NCBI GenBank assembly: GCA_036346255.1
Contig: CM070628.1
Span: 11,547,840-11,611,839 of the forward strand
Source of the DNA: Ampelocalamus luodianensis
Taxonomy: Eukaryota; Streptophyta; Magnoliopsida; Poales; Poaceae
DNA: 64,000 nt
Direction: 5' to 3'
The notes under the pieces: model-generated
What the model was told of the DNA's origin: nothing
What the model saw: only the letters and a program-made list of their open reading frames with translations
Database searches by the model: none
In this document: in pieces, positions 22,276 to 34,016 of the stretch
How positions within the stretch are numbered: position 1 is the stretch's first letter
Layout of the letters: each line of letters starts with the position of its first letter
Translations under genes and position numbers: made by a program

Positions 22276-23935
22276 GATTTTTTTTTGAAATAATATTAAT
22301 TTAAAAAATTACAAAATTAAATAGTCATTTTTTTTGCGGATCTAGGCTACTAACGCCAGTTCAACTGGCGGTAGAAGGCTGTTTATTTTTTGCAGAATTG
22401 GAGCTAAACATGTATTACTGCTTTATTTACATTTCTTCCATTATTCCAGCGTCCGAACCGTTACACAACACTCACCAACTAAACTATCACCACTAATTGT
22501 GCTGCCAACAAAGACAATAGTGGTGATTTTAGGAAGAAGGTAAGTTATACATTACAATTGGATATACGACATAATAAGAAACAAAATCAGACAGTAATGA
22601 GAAACAATATTAGCACAACATATTTTAAAGCAAAACGTCATCACATAGTTTTTTGATAAATCAAAAAGATGTTACAAAACTTTCCAGCACAATGTCCTCG
22701 TATAGTTTTTCGATAAATCACAATGAGCACAACGTCATCACACAGTTTTTCGATAAATCACAATATTGTTACAACACATTCCAACAAGACGTTGTTACAT
22801 AGTTTTTCAACAAATTACAATGATAATACAAAACATTTAGCACAACATATTTCCAAAAAAACAAACCATTCTAGTGTCCGTCGTCCGGACTACCGACCTC
22901 TCCTTCATCCAGTGCACTTTTCGTAGGGCATTTCTTATAGATATGCCCAGACTCCCTGCAAATTGAGCATTTTTTTGTATAACGCCCCGCTTCTGCTTCG
23001 TCCATGTCATTCCTGATATGTCGTTGTCGTACCTACTGTCGGCCAACCTTTCCCTTCAGCCTAGCGATGTCCACAGCTCAGATGAGTTGCTCCTAAGTCG
23101 GGTGGTTAGTGAAATGGTCAACCACACCATAGCCATACAACTCTGCATTTCAGGTCTGTATCACCTCATTCTTGGTGAAATATTCAAAAAGATATTGACC
23201 GGGATGTTGTGTCACCGTCGAACATGCGGCCATGACATATGAGGATGGCTAATGCAGAAGAAGAGGCTTGTTGCAAGTGCATACGCGACTAGCCCGACAT
23301 AGTGTGTACTCGTGGATGATCCTCTCATGGTTAGTTCCGCGGCATCCTTTCTTCCTGCACATGATCTCGAAGCGAAACTCTCTTGTACCCATCTTGAATG
23401 CCCAATACATCTCACTCTTCTTGCTCTTCTCCTCCATGTACTTGATGATCATGGCGAAGTATATAACTCTATCATTTGTCATGAGAGCAACACATGGTTG
23501 CTTCAGTTAACAAAGTACTTTGTGGTACCCTAGAGAATTGCCTCCACAATAGCAACCAAATGGAGGCAGGAGCATCTTCACCTGTGCCTCGGTCTTCTTC
23601 ATCACACCAGGAGCATCTGTTAGTATTTGTGGCAATGCCTCGGGGTCCTAGTCAGTGCTTGCAGATGACCTTTTAGTTGCCTCCCTTCTGTGTGTCACGG
23701 TACGCTCATCCAGAATCTTCCAAAGGGCATCGAACTTTCTTTTCTAATTTTGGTTGCACAAATGGTTAAACAAGTTCATCAAGTCTTTGTTGCAGAACTG
23801 CTTGTAGAAGTTTGCACCAAAGTGCCTCATACACTACTAGTTCTGCAGATCCATCCACAGAAGTGCCTTATCCTCCCTTTGTTGTAGTTGGGTTATTGCA
23901 CTCAGTAGGCCCACATTTCGATTATGTATGATGTT
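22276..23935 (-). mobile_element. Truncated Mutator-like element (MULE), inverted copy
   Basis: At 22276 the sequence GATTTTTTTTTGAAATAATATT followed by GCCAGTTCAACTGGCG matches the terminal inverted repeat of the MULE at 28111-32734. On the minus strand 23890-22871 corresponds to the C-terminal part of its transposase, with the CMRHFGANFYKQF block, MEEKSKKSEM, the SWIM motif VCTCNKPLLLH and a zinc knuckle CSICRESGHIYKKC ending at TAG (22871-22873). Several frameshifts and stops occur. The 5' half is missing: at 23936 the sequence passes into an LTR-like repeat. Non-autonomous. Confidence 0.8.
22610..22860. repeat. Short tandem repeats near the MULE end
   Basis: About four degenerate units of 40-58 bases, each with CACAA.GTC.TC, ATAGTTTTTCGATAAATCACAAT and a GTTACAA.AC.TTCCA block. 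They lie between the transposase stop and the TIR. Confidence 0.7.
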
Positions 23936-25385
23936 GTAACATCCCAAAATCCAACTTCTAGGATTATGTATTTTAAATGCATTAGGGAAATTACTTTGAT
24001 CATTTGTATATGAAATGTGCTATGTTGAATTTGGTTTTTGAAATTAAAAGTAAAACTTGAACTACAAACAAATGGGTGCTAAAAAGGAAATAGATAAAAC
24101 AAAGTAAAATTTTCATATGAGAGAATTGTTTCGGGCTAAATACCCCATGAACCATTCACCAAAAGTTTTACATGAAAACTTGTTTAGAAAAATAAATACA
24201 AAAGCATAAAAACAGAACCTTGTTCGAATTTTATAGAAATTTATAGAGGATTTAAGCAGCTGAAAAATTTACAAAAGAAACTACATTACTTCATAAGTTT
24301 ACACACAAATTTTCAGTAAATTTCGAAGTCTTTTACTTAGTGAATAAAATTAGGAATTAAGTCATCCGAAAAATGGAAAAGTCCTAACCGTAACTATTCA
24401 CCTCTCACCCTCTGACCTGTGGACCCTGCCCACAGGGATCTTCTTCCACCTCACGACGTTGAGCGCCAGCGCACGCTTGCGTGCGAGCTCAGCGCCCCAC
24501 CCGTGGTTTTCCTCGCTGCACCTGGTTTCGCCACCGCCCAACCACGCACGTCACTTCGCCGTCCTTTGCCGCGCCCATACCTACCCTTAGCCTGGCTAAC
24601 CCTGCCCGTATGTCACCGGAACACCTGAGAGCTCCGCTGCCCTTGCCTAAGCTCTTCTTCATCACTCTCCACGTCTCCGCCTATATAAAGGCCACCTTGA
24701 GCTTCTTTTCTTCTTTCCCAACTCCGTGCGCTCACTCACCCCCTTCCTCTTCCACTCAATTGAGCTCTAGAGCTCAGAGAACACAAGCCCTAATTCGGTT
24801 GTGCGCTGCTACTTTTGTTCTCGACGCCGTGAAGGATTTGGTACCACCCTTATCGCATCATATCATGTTCCAGAGACTCCTAAATCTTTCCCCTCACTTG
24901 ATTTCGCTTATGATCCACAGGAGCCCCCGATTTGACCCTTCTTCCTCGTCTTCGGCCGGAACCGCTGCCTCAAGCCTCGCCGAAGCCCTACTACACCTCC
25001 GGCCGATTTTGTGTACTTGAAGCATCGCCTCTACAGCCGCGACGCCGTTCTCCAGCGCCGCGACCCAGGCCCCCGCGGGGAGCAATCACGGTTGTGGTCG
25101 TGGACAAGGAGGACGACCTGAGGTGCTGCATCTTCCGTCTACGACTGGTGAAGCAGAGCACGACCAGATTGGGGGCGTGGATCCGGAGATAGGAAAGAGA
25201 GGATGAATGTATTTTGGGAAGAAAGGTGTTAAGAGAAGAAAGTGGATGAGAAAGAAACAGTGTAGAAGTAGAAGGGGAATGGATAAGATATGAGCAGTGC
25301 AGTTGGTTCAGCGAGTGGGAGCGTCGGATGGATCGGACGCACTGTCCCTACGTTATCCTTTTTCTAAACTCAAAGGCGGTCGAGA
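23936..25385 (+). mobile_element. Probable Ty3-type LTR fragment
   Basis: It starts TGTAACATCCCAAAATCC, a common start for grass Ty3/gypsy LTRs. An AT-rich first half is followed by a C-rich promoter-like part with a TATA box (TATATAAA, 24682-24689), the CTCTAGAGCTCAGAG block and AAGCCCTAATTCGG, as seen in the R/U5 part of such LTRs. ORFs at 24419-25190 lie in this GC-rich part and show no protein motif. The right boundary and target duplication were not found, so it may be truncated. Confidence 0.45.
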
Positions 25386-25429
25386 TTTTATCTAGTTAGT
25401 AAGGATGCATCGTCCACACGATTACACAA

Positions 25430-25990
25430 GATAAAATTTGGAGGTTCATCCAACCAAACTAAATTTTCAGAAATGTACAAAGCTTTCCTTGCAAGGTTAA
25501 GCGCCACAGAATTGACCTCCCTTGGACAGTGTTTGAAGATCGCCTTAGGCTTAGAGAAAGAAAGTGCCTGGAGTCTTAAGCTTCTTCAGTGAAAATTGCT
25601 CCAGGTGCTCTTGTGCCTCCAGGATTGGATACTGCTTCATATACCTGTAAAGCATCAATTTCCACAGCAATTTTGTTACATCCAATCTGACATGCGAGCA
25701 ATATGCCATTAAGTAATGCTTCAGCCTCTACAGTAAAAGTGTTATAAACATGAAAAATTGGCCAACAGGCTGCAGGCCTGCAGCTATAAAGCCTCCTTTG
25801 TCATCACGAATTGCAGCACCAGCTCCACCCCGGCCCGACTCTTCACAAAATGCCCCATCAGTATTAAGTTTGACAAAGCCTTCAGGTGGCCTTCTCCATC
25901 GATTCATTATTTGCTCCCTCGAACTGTATGAATTGCTATTATTAGCAGAACTTCCCGGATGCCCATCTGCTGATCTGCCCTGGCTTGCTT
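25430..25990 (-). pseudogene. LINE-type RNase H (RVT_3) fragment
   Basis: On the minus strand the segment around 25925-25750 reads RWRRPPEGFVKLNTDGAFCEE (split here as WRRPPEGF and KLNTDGAF) then GAGAAIRDD.GG. This is the typical start of the plant RNase H-like domain found at the C-terminus of LINE polyproteins and in related domesticated genes. The catalytic D of NTDGAF is kept. After about 60 residues a stop interrupts, and the remainder (to 25430) keeps only weak similarity. No reverse transcriptase is nearby, so this is a stray fragment. Confidence 0.7.
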
Positions 25991-26951
25991 GTACAAGTCA
26001 CAACTAAAGTATGGGACCTGCCGACCTGGAATGCAGTTTACTCCAAAGAGAGCCCAATGACCGGATGACCAAATTATCTGTAAGATTTGTTTGGACCAGG
26101 CCAAAACACTCGGAGCAGCGCAGGCTGAGATTCAGGCCAACAAGAAGATGGTCCATCAGAAGTCGGAACACAACGTTCTCGGCCGAAACGTTCTCACTTC
26201 ACAGAAGACAGCAGACCAGGCCCGCTAGAAACCTAGAGCACAACATTTTTCTTTTGGCATCTAAAAAACGATGCTATGATGGCAGGTACGGAGTACGGAA
26301 TGCATGATGTGAATGTAATGGAAGCAAGTACTAGCTCATTTGCAAATGAAAAAAAAGCTAGTCCATGTCTTCACTCTCGAATGGAAAGAAAGGAGATCCA
26401 TGAAATCGAGAGAAAGCAACACATGAACCCACTCCCAACTTTTCATGCATCATTGTCCCCTCGTACAATTGACACGAGACCAATCTACAATCTTTTTCTT
26501 TTCTTTTTTACTTTTCATAAAAAAAAACTACATCTTTTAAGTTTTAACGTACCATCTGTGAGTGCCATCGCATAGAATCCACCACCGCCACCCCTACCCC
26601 GTCCCTTTCCCAATCACCGCCCCCATCAGCACACGGCGACAAAATCGAAGCTCACCCTCGCACTGCTCTCTCAGCTTCGGACAGCACATAAAGGGAGCCA
26701 AGGAGCAAGCGAAGAATAGCCATGATCATGGCGACCTTTTGGCCTCGCCAGCTGGCCCCACCAAGGCTTCTGAATTCATGCCACCTACTACTACCGCTCA
26801 AAAGTTGGACTTTGCTAGTTTGCTTGTTGTCCTGCGCTTGTGCTCTCTACTTCTCCCTCTCTGTTACTCACTTGTCAATACAGTAGCTGGTTGTGTGCTT
26901 AAGATTCGATTCCTGCTGTTGAGTTTTCTTCAAGCTAAGTGGATGCTGTGG

Positions 26952-27009
26952 CAATCATAATGCTCTTTTGTTCCATGCCACAATCATAATGCTCTTTTGT
27001 TCCATGCCA
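26952..27009. repeat. Perfect 29-bp tandem duplication
   Basis: Two adjacent identical copies (26952-26980 and 26981-27009) begin CAATCATAATGCTC and end TTCCATGCCA. Perfect identity suggests a recent slippage or repair event. Confidence 0.95.
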
Positions 27010-27054
27010 AGTGCAGTTTAATCCGATAATCTTATTCTGTCAGTTGAGGCAGGG

Positions 27055-27185
27055 CAGGACGAGGTATTTTCGCGCCTTTGGTGGCGGACGAGCTATTTAT
27101 GTGCTTCTAGAGCAGGACGAGATATTTCCACGCCTTCGGGGCCGAACAAGGCATTTCCACGCTCCTAGGGCCGGACGAGGCCATG
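27055..27185. repeat. 29-30-bp degenerate tandem repeat
   Basis: Four to five units of the form GGACGAGGTATTTCCACGCC followed by TTCGGGGCC-like sequence. Divergence is moderate. The units keep close to 30 bases, but frames are not conserved, so a coding repeat is unlikely. Confidence 0.8.
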
Positions 27186-28110
27186 TATCGCTCGTATGAC
27201 AAATCCGGTCCACTAAGGCACAAACAAGGTGTCATTTTGCCTTTAGTATCTAAGGGTTAGTTTTTCTATTGCGCATATCAATGGTGCCATTTTAACCAAA
27301 AACTTGTATATGTGCGTAGCATAGGGAGTAAGCAGTATATGTGCATTAGTGCATAGTAGTAAGTAAATAATCAACCATTCAAAAACTTAAAGCAAAAATC
27401 ACGATCCATCATCCATGATTTCACTGGAGACAAGCATGTCCATGTGGAAATTAGAATTGAGATTTGTGGGGATCAAAAAGTACTTATTGTTGGACCTAAA
27501 CTTGGACATTGCGCTGCCGCCGCTGCCCACTAGCTTAGCTTGCCCTTGCCGCCGACCAGTCGCAGGCTCGCAGCTCACCTCACGCACCCAACCGCCGTTG
27601 CCGCCCTTCTTGCCTCTGGGAGCAGCAAGTCTCCAGCCCACCGCGAGGTCGTGGCTCGCCGGCTCCGCCACACCGCCTCCAGCCCGCTCGCCCACTCCGC
27701 AGTCGCCACCTCGCTAGGGTTAGCACGCACGATCGTAGGCACCCGGGGCGCAGGGCTGATACTCTAGTGCCAATAGGATTGGCCGATTGGGAGCCTTAGC
27801 ACCCTCATGCCTCGCGTGATGGACCTTGGCATACTAGGCCTCACCGTCTCAGTCCACGATCTTCACGTCTTCCTAGTTCGTCCGGCGGCGCGGCTGCATC
27901 TTCTCAGGCGACGGCCGCCTGCGCTCAGGTGAGAGAGGGACCCCCCGATTGTCCGTGAGAGCTCACCGGAGTGGAGGGTCCGCCCATCGGTGCTTGCTTG
28001 AAGGACTAATCCCCTACAGGAAAGAGACGTGGATGTTGGGAGTAGTAGTGACGTGGATTAATCTGTGCCACATAGGAAAGAAAGGATGGTCAAGATTTTG
28101 TGAAATCCTC

Positions 28111-28265
28111 GATTTTTTTAAAAATAATATTATTTTAAAAGATATTTACAAAAATAAATAGTCGTTTGAAAAAATTACAAAAATATGTCCCCGACAGGAA
28201 CCTATCGCCAATTGAACTGGCGACAGGAACCCTGTCGTCAGTTCAACTGACGACAGGTACCCGAC
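28111..28265 (+). repeat. Left terminal inverted repeat of the MULE
   Basis: It starts GATTTTTTTAAAAATAATATT, continues with AAAAGATATTTACAAAAATA, and ends in a cluster of palindromic sites based on CGCCAGTTGAACTGGCG (here partly mutated) joined by GACAGG spacers. It pairs with the right repeat over at least 100 bases. Confidence 0.9.
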
Positions 28266-28481
28266 TATAAAAACCCCAAAAAATCAATGCCGAATTCATT
28301 TTAATTCCAGAAAAAAAAAATAAGAGAGAGTTGGAGAGGGAGAGAAGAAATAGTAGCGAAGCTCTGCCGGTTCGTCGCGGAGGAGAGAGATTGATAGAGC
28401 ATCAGTTTCGATCGATCATCTTGCAGGTAAATTTTTCTGAAAATATGTATGTTGTCCAAACATTGTAGGTTAGCAAACAAA

Positions 28482-28795
28482 AATAGCGACGTAGAATTGA
28501 GTAGGTTAGATAAATGTAGTCGAACTGTGTAGTACATATTTTGAGTTGTGTAACGACATAAAATTACGACAATAGCGACATAGAATTGAGTAAGTTAGAT
28601 AAATGTAGTCGAACTGTGTAGTGCACCTTTTTGAGTGGGTTAGATAAATGTAGTCGAACTGTGAATTGCGACAATAGCGACATAGAATTGAGTATGGTAC
28701 ATAAATGTAGTCGAACTGTGTAGTACATATTTTGAGTTGTGTAGTGACATATAATTGCGACAATAGCGACATAGAATTGAGTATGGCGCTGGTTG
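28482..28795. repeat. 89-102-bp tandem repeat near the MULE left end
   Basis: Units start AATAGCGACATAGAATTGAG at 28482, 28571, 28673 and 28762, and contain TAAATGTAGTCGAACTGTG. Spacing is 89, 102 and 89 bases; the second unit holds an extra partial duplication. This lies between the TIR and the first coding remnant. Confidence 0.9.
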
Positions 28796-29075
28796 ACCGC
28801 TGTAGTAATATAATTAATGTAGGAATTGTCTTTTAAACTAGGAGAATTGCATGACACATTTTTAAATTGTGAGAATATGTGTGGGCGGTTATTATTTTGT
28901 TAGTGCGCTGTTATTATTGTGTTAGTGCGCGGTCAATATCCTGTTAGTGCGGAAAATATCATTTAAAAATGTGTCATGCATTAAATTTGTAAAGAAAATT
29001 CGTAGTTGGTACATAGGCTACGTAAAGACGCATGAAAAAAAAATATGAACTTTGTTTTTTACTGCATTTTCAGGT

Positions 29076-30540
29076 ATGGCAGACGCGAGTCACTACGAGT
29101 TGCTTGACCCAGTGATTGACACGCGTCACCGTAGCCGCCAAGATCGCGTGCTCCCCCCGGAGGGCGAGGTGCCGATAGAGCTTGGGGCGTTTGCCACGCA
29201 CTTCATCGTGGCATGGAGGTCGTGACCGAGACCGGATTCGAGGTACGTGAAGTTGTGACCTTCATGCACTCAATCGCGGTCTAATTACTTTGCGTTGACT
29301 CCTGTTTGTTCTTAATCGTTTGGACACAGGTTGAGAGCGGCAGGTCTCCTTCCACTCGCGAGGATGGTGGAGGCGACGATGAAGGACAAGCAGGACCGCG
29401 TGTCGGTCGATGTCCAGCGCTCGCACGACCGGCTCGCGATGGCGCCGTTGACCGTTGGAGGCCAGAGACCCACACGTTCCACCTCCCGTGCGGGGAGATG
29501 GCGCCGACGCTGCAGGACGTGAGCTACCTGATTGGGTTGCCCTGCGCAGGCGCTCCGATGGCGGCGCACGATGTCCCGGCCACGTGGCGCACGGACCTGC
29601 TAGCCAGGTTCCACGATGTCGCCGCCGCGGTACGTGGAGTTCAAGAACGCGCACGCCCACGCTGAAGTGGATCCGCCGCTTCACGTAAGTGTTTGTAACT
29701 ATTGTTCTCTCGCAACACCAGATGTGAACCTTGCCGACGTGTACGTGTCTTCTTGCAGCCCGAGCGTATGGCGCAGAACCCAGAGGACGTCACTGTTAGG
29801 AGGCACTTCGAGGCCTACCTGCTGTGGTTGTTCGGGTGGGTCATGTTCCTAGGCTCCCACGGCGGCGGCGCCGACAAGCACTACATCCGTACGCCGCATG
29901 AGGTGGCGGACTCACCGGCCGACTGATCCCGCAAGACGTGGGGTCCGGCCGTCTTTGTTGCACGACGCATCGCGCGACCGCGGCGACGTGTGCCAGCGTG
30001 TGCACGACGGCTCCATCCTCTCGGGATGGCCACTTCTACTGCAGCTGTGGTCGTTGGAGCATTTCCAGATCGGACGGTCACACCTGGACTTGGGAGCGTA
30101 CGAGGATAGCTTGTACGTCCCGCACGACGACATAGACCGGCCAACCATGGGCACTGTGTGGTGCCACCGGTGGGTTATTTTCATAGTCATTTATTGTTTT
30201 TGTATTGCAATCACTATTTCGTGTGCTTAGTTTGCAGTGTTCTATTGCGCAGGTCACCTTCACGCCGATCACCTCGCAGGGCTCCTACCCGGAGTACGTC
30301 GCCATGTTCGATCAGTTGACCGATGATCGCGCTATCCGACACCGCATGCTGACGCCAGGTGATCGCGCGCGCCTCAATGGATCGTCGGTGCCGCGCACGC
30401 GAGACTACCCGCACCGTACACGCGAGTGCCTTAGTGCATGACATCTTCGTGGAGGAGTACCTGTACGCGCGTGTCATGCGCCGCTCGGTCTCGCGACAGA
30501 GGTCCCACACTGGGAGGCGGGTGCCGCGCACGCTCACGCC
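29076..30540 (+). pseudogene. Plant mobile domain (PMD) protein remnant
   Basis: An ATG at 29076 opens with MADASHYELLDPVIDTRHRS, a usual start for PMD proteins of grass MULEs. Then 29430-29640 holds VDRWRPETHTFHLPCGEM and LQDVSYLIGLP, the core PMD signature. 29760-29926 continues with FEAYLLWLFGWVMF, and 29990-30180 with LLLQLWSLEHF. The blocks are in order but in different frames. PMD is a transposon-derived domain also found in host silencing factors such as MAIL1/MAIN. GTACGTG-type donors and CAG acceptors near 29244 and 29330 suggest introns. Confidence 0.8.
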
Positions 30541-30659
30541 GTAAGTTCATCGCTTACTTCTTTCGCACAATGTGTGTTACATCCGCACCAAATATTTTTC
30601 TTGCCGCCCACAGTACACTCGAAAGGAGTTCGCGCTCGATGTCCCGGTCGACAGATTAC

Positions 30660-32103
30660 CCTTGGGTCGAGGGTTGGAGTAGCGTGGTCGAGGACCTCGC
30701 CCGGTGTGGGCAAGATCCCTACGACCCGAGACGACGCTCGCAGACATGGAGTGGTACGCCACTCGGACGAGGCTTCGTTGCGTCCGGGTCGTGGTCGACC
30801 TCCTCGACATGAGGCCTCGACGTCGGACACGCACTCCCACCCACCGACTCGCTTCCACCGGGAGGTACAAGGGCCGACATCGACTACAATAGCGACGGTC
30901 GGAAACAATCAAGTTCTTCCCGTGGCATTCGCTTTCGTTGAAAGCAAGAACACGGATAGCTGGCTGTGGTTCCTGAAGAATGTGAGGATTTCTGTTATGC
31001 AGGACCGTCCCAACGTATGCCTCATACATGACCAAGACACGTGCCGCTGCGGCAATAACTCGGCTACAACAAGGAGAGAACGTACCACTTCCATGGCCGG
31101 ATCTACAGAGCAGGTGGTGCATGAGGCACTTGGGTGCGAACTTCTATAAGCAGTTCCGCAACAAGGACTTAATGAACCTATTCAAGCGTCTGCGCAACCA
31201 GAACAGCAACAGAATTCAAACACTCGAATATTCGGACGACCGACCCAAACCCACGTATGGAGGCGCGCGAAGGGCCGCCTAAGCTACCGATCAGGCCTCA
31301 AGTATTGCCACGCCTACCCACGACGCTCCTAGTGTCAAGAGGAAGAGACAGGCACAGTCAAATGCTTCTCGACTGGATTGAGCACGAGCCTAAGAAGAAG
31401 TGGTCGCTGCTACATGACAGGGGTGGTGCTCGATATGGTATCATGACAACCAACCTAGCTAAGGTCTACAACTGGGTCATGCGCGGCGCCAGGTGCCTCC
31501 CTTTGGTTGGTATTGTGGAGGCAATTCTCCGCGGTACCACAAACTACTTTGTTAACAGATGCAGCAATGCGTCGCTCGTCATGGCAAATGACAGAGTACT
31601 CTACTCCGCCATGATCACCGCATACATGGAGGAGAAGAGCAAGAAGGGTGAGATGCACCGGGCATTCAAGATGGGCACGAGGGAGCTTCGCTTCGAGATA
31701 ATGTGCAGCGATAAAGGACGTCGTGGGACTAACCGCGAGGGGGATCACCCATGAGTGCACGTTACGCCGCGATAGTTGCGTATGCACTTGTAACAAGCCC
31801 CTTCTTCTGCATAGGCCCTGCTCCCATGTCATGGCCGCCTGTTCGATGGTGATGCAAACATAGAGTGGAGAGATGTATGGTTACGTCGTTGTTGGCCATT
31901 TCACTGGCCATCCAACTTGGGAGCAACTAATCTGGGTCACGGACATTGCTAGGCTCAAGGGAAAAGTTGACATGCGACAAGTACGGCGCATCAGGAACGA
32001 TATGGATGAGGCAGAAGCCGGACGTTGCACGAAGAAGTGCTCCATTTGCAGGGAGTCTGGGCACACCTTCAAGACATGCCCCACGCGAAATACTCAGGAC
32101 TAA
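30660..32103 (+). pseudogene. MULE transposase remnant with SWIM and zinc knuckle
   Basis: 30900-31010 reads GNNQVLPVAFAFVESKNTDSW and WFLKNVR, the core of the MULE transposase domain. 31100-31200 has WCMRHLGANFYKQF and LMNLFKRL. 31420-31740 has YNWVMRGARCLPLVGIVEAI and MEEKSKKGEM. Then, in a shifted frame, the SWIM zinc-binding pattern C.CNKPLLLHRPCSHVMAAC (31780-31845) and finally the zinc knuckle CSICRESGHTFKTC, ending at TAA 32101-32103. Most of the N-terminal half of the transposase is missing. Confidence 0.85.
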
Positions 32104-32494
32104 GGAGACATCGGCATTCCGGACGTCGCCGCGGGGACCTCATCCAGTGCCCCGACTAGAGGCAGTCCACATGGGAGACGTTGACATTGCGACCGCGAGA
32201 AAAATATTATTATCAATGTTCTGAATTATCATTTCAATTAAGTGTTATGATGTTCTGCTGCAAGTTCTGTAATATTAGTGTATGAATTCCTGAGCGAATC
32301 GCAATATCACTCACCTTCCTCTTTACGAATCGTTCATACCTCAAACGTTCTCGGTAAATTCTCCAAAAATTTATCGTAGTAGAACAACATACGACGATGA
32401 TAAAATGTTGTTGCAAGTCTAACAGATTTCGTACCGTTTAAATTTTATGAAAATCACAATCTGCCTAAGTGGAATAGGCAAAATCAAAAACTGG

Positions 32495-32734
32495 CTAGGG
32501 CTGAGGTATATATTGCCAGTTGAACTGGCGATAGGTTCCTGTCGCCAGTTCAACTAGCGATAAATACCTCAACTGGCGACAGGGGGGACAAGGTACCTGT
32601 CGCCAATTCAACTGACGATAGGTTCATGTCGCCAGTTGAACTGGCGACAGGGACATATTTTTGTAATTTTTAGGGGCGATTATTTATTTTTGTAAATATC
32701 TTTTAAAATAATATTATTTTTTAAAAAAAAATCT
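32495..32734 (-). repeat. Right terminal inverted repeat of the MULE
   Basis: The inverse of the left repeat, but longer in its palindrome cluster: at least five variants of GCCAGTTGAACTGGCGACAGG-type sites (each shorter than the full string in the mutated forms) lie between 32510 and 32660. The terminal ~70 bases match the left repeat closely. Confidence 0.88.
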
Positions 32735-32743
32735 GAAATCCTC

Positions 32744-33223
32744 CGGATTAAGTGTCAACTCTAGCCTCTAGGGGTCTCCACCCTATGCTCAACTATATTT
32801 TTTGCCAGAGCATAGGCATGCATGGTCTAGATTTAGTGGATCGACGCGAAGAGCAAATGCCAAGGTAAACCAAAATAAGGCAATCAAATAGTACTAGCCT
32901 AACTGCAAACTTTGGGATTCACTGTGGGTAATATCTTGCCAATATACAGTATATTATCATGCATATCTGACTTGATATCAGGTAATAATAACTAATAACC
33001 ATCCAACAGATCATAACTAGCAATGTATGATTTGCATAACAATCCGACTACTCTCATCTCTCAACTAGATTTGACCACCTACAAATGCACTAGGTTCCTC
33101 GTAAACTATTTTCAGCCCGAGTTCCCGACTGAGGCCATATATATAGATAAGGAAATTCTATAATTGCTTGGTGATGTACTGCTGTAGTAGTACTAGTAGA
33201 GTAGCAGTACCAATAAGAAGTGC
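32744..33223. other. Non-coding DNA between MULE and hAT MITE
   Basis: AT-rich sequence without ORFs of note or recognisable repeat ends. Confidence 0.4.
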
Positions 33224-33231
33224 GGCTCAAT

Positions 33232-33764
33232 TAGGGATGGCAACGGGGTATTTTCTGTCGGGGAGTGGTGGAACATTCCTATTTTCGAGAGAAAAAAAAT
33301 TCTCCGTCCCTATCTTCATCTCCGTCCTCGGGTGCTATTCTCCCCCGTCTCCATCCCCATCGGGTTATCAGGGCCCACGGGGACCCATACCCGAAAGTTA
33401 GATCTCGAAATAAGAGAAAATAAGATTCATAATGTTATAAAAATAAGTATAAACATCGACATGCAATACTAAAATGATAATATTTTTTTGATTAATTAAC
33501 ATCTGGAAAGTAAAGGATGCAAAAGAGATTATCAGGCTATCGCCTTATCGGGTTGTGCGGTAGTAGGCCAGTGGCCTACATGTCTTATCGGGGACCCATG
33601 CGGGTAGCGGGGATAGGGAGTAGGAGAATGGTCCTGTCTCCGTTTCACCCGATAGGGAATTATATTTGCATATTAGTATCCTTAGAGAGAAACAACGTCA
33701 TCTTTGTTCTCTAATGAGTGAATTCTTCGTCAAAGAATAGGGAATGTGGCCTATTGCCATCCTA
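33232..33764. mobile_element. Non-autonomous hAT element (533 bp)
   Basis: The ends are TAGGGATGGCAACGGGG on the left and the inverse of TAGGATGGCAATAGG on the right. The flanks GGCTCAAT (33224-33231) and GACTCAAT (33765-33772) form an 8-bp target duplication with one mismatch, the size for hAT elements. The interior is rich in GGGGA/CCCCGT blocks repeated in both orientations near the ends. It has no transposase and shares its terminus with the element at 46978-48601. Confidence 0.8.
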
Positions 33765-34016
33765 GACTCAATTCAGCGTTTCGGGCAGCTGCAAAAGTTG
33801 TGGGCCTTGTGGGCGATCCATTCGATGGCTCGATGCCTCCACAGTGCCACGTGCATCTCCAGTACCTCGGAGAGGCCGGTGCGCGTGGACGACAAGGCAC
33901 AACAACATCGTTAAGGTCAACACACAGAGACACATGCTTTCCAGTTTTAAAACCGCATGGAAACAATGGTCGGCGCACCACGTAGAGCCATCGATCTGCC
34001 AGAGTACAAGGCTTTA

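Larger units (their letters stand above)
25991..28101. other. Unassigned DNA between LINE fragment and MULE
   Basis: No gene is recognised. An ORF of 132 codons at 26562-26960 has a Pro/His-rich start and a hydrophobic end but no known motif. 27480-27960 is GC-rich, with spurious ORFs on both strands. Two local tandem repeats are listed separately. The last bases include the left target duplication of the MULE (28102-28110). Confidence 0.35.
28111..32734 (+). mobile_element. Mutator-like element with plant mobile domain and transposase remnants
   Basis: A 4.6-kb element bounded by terminal inverted repeats (28111-28265 and 32495-32734) and a perfect 9-bp target duplication GAAATCCTC (28102-28110 and 32735-32743), the size expected for Mutator. 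Inside, on the + strand, are a plant mobile domain region (29076-30540) and the C-terminal half of a MULE transposase (30890-32103). Both are broken by frameshifts, and the N-terminal half of the transposase is not recognisable. The element therefore probably moved with help from another copy or has since decayed. Confidence 0.9.

Noticed and set aside
29262..31122. Minus-strand ORFs of 107 to 181 codons
   Set aside because: They are shadows of the + strand PMD and transposase remnants in GC-rich DNA and have no motif of their own.
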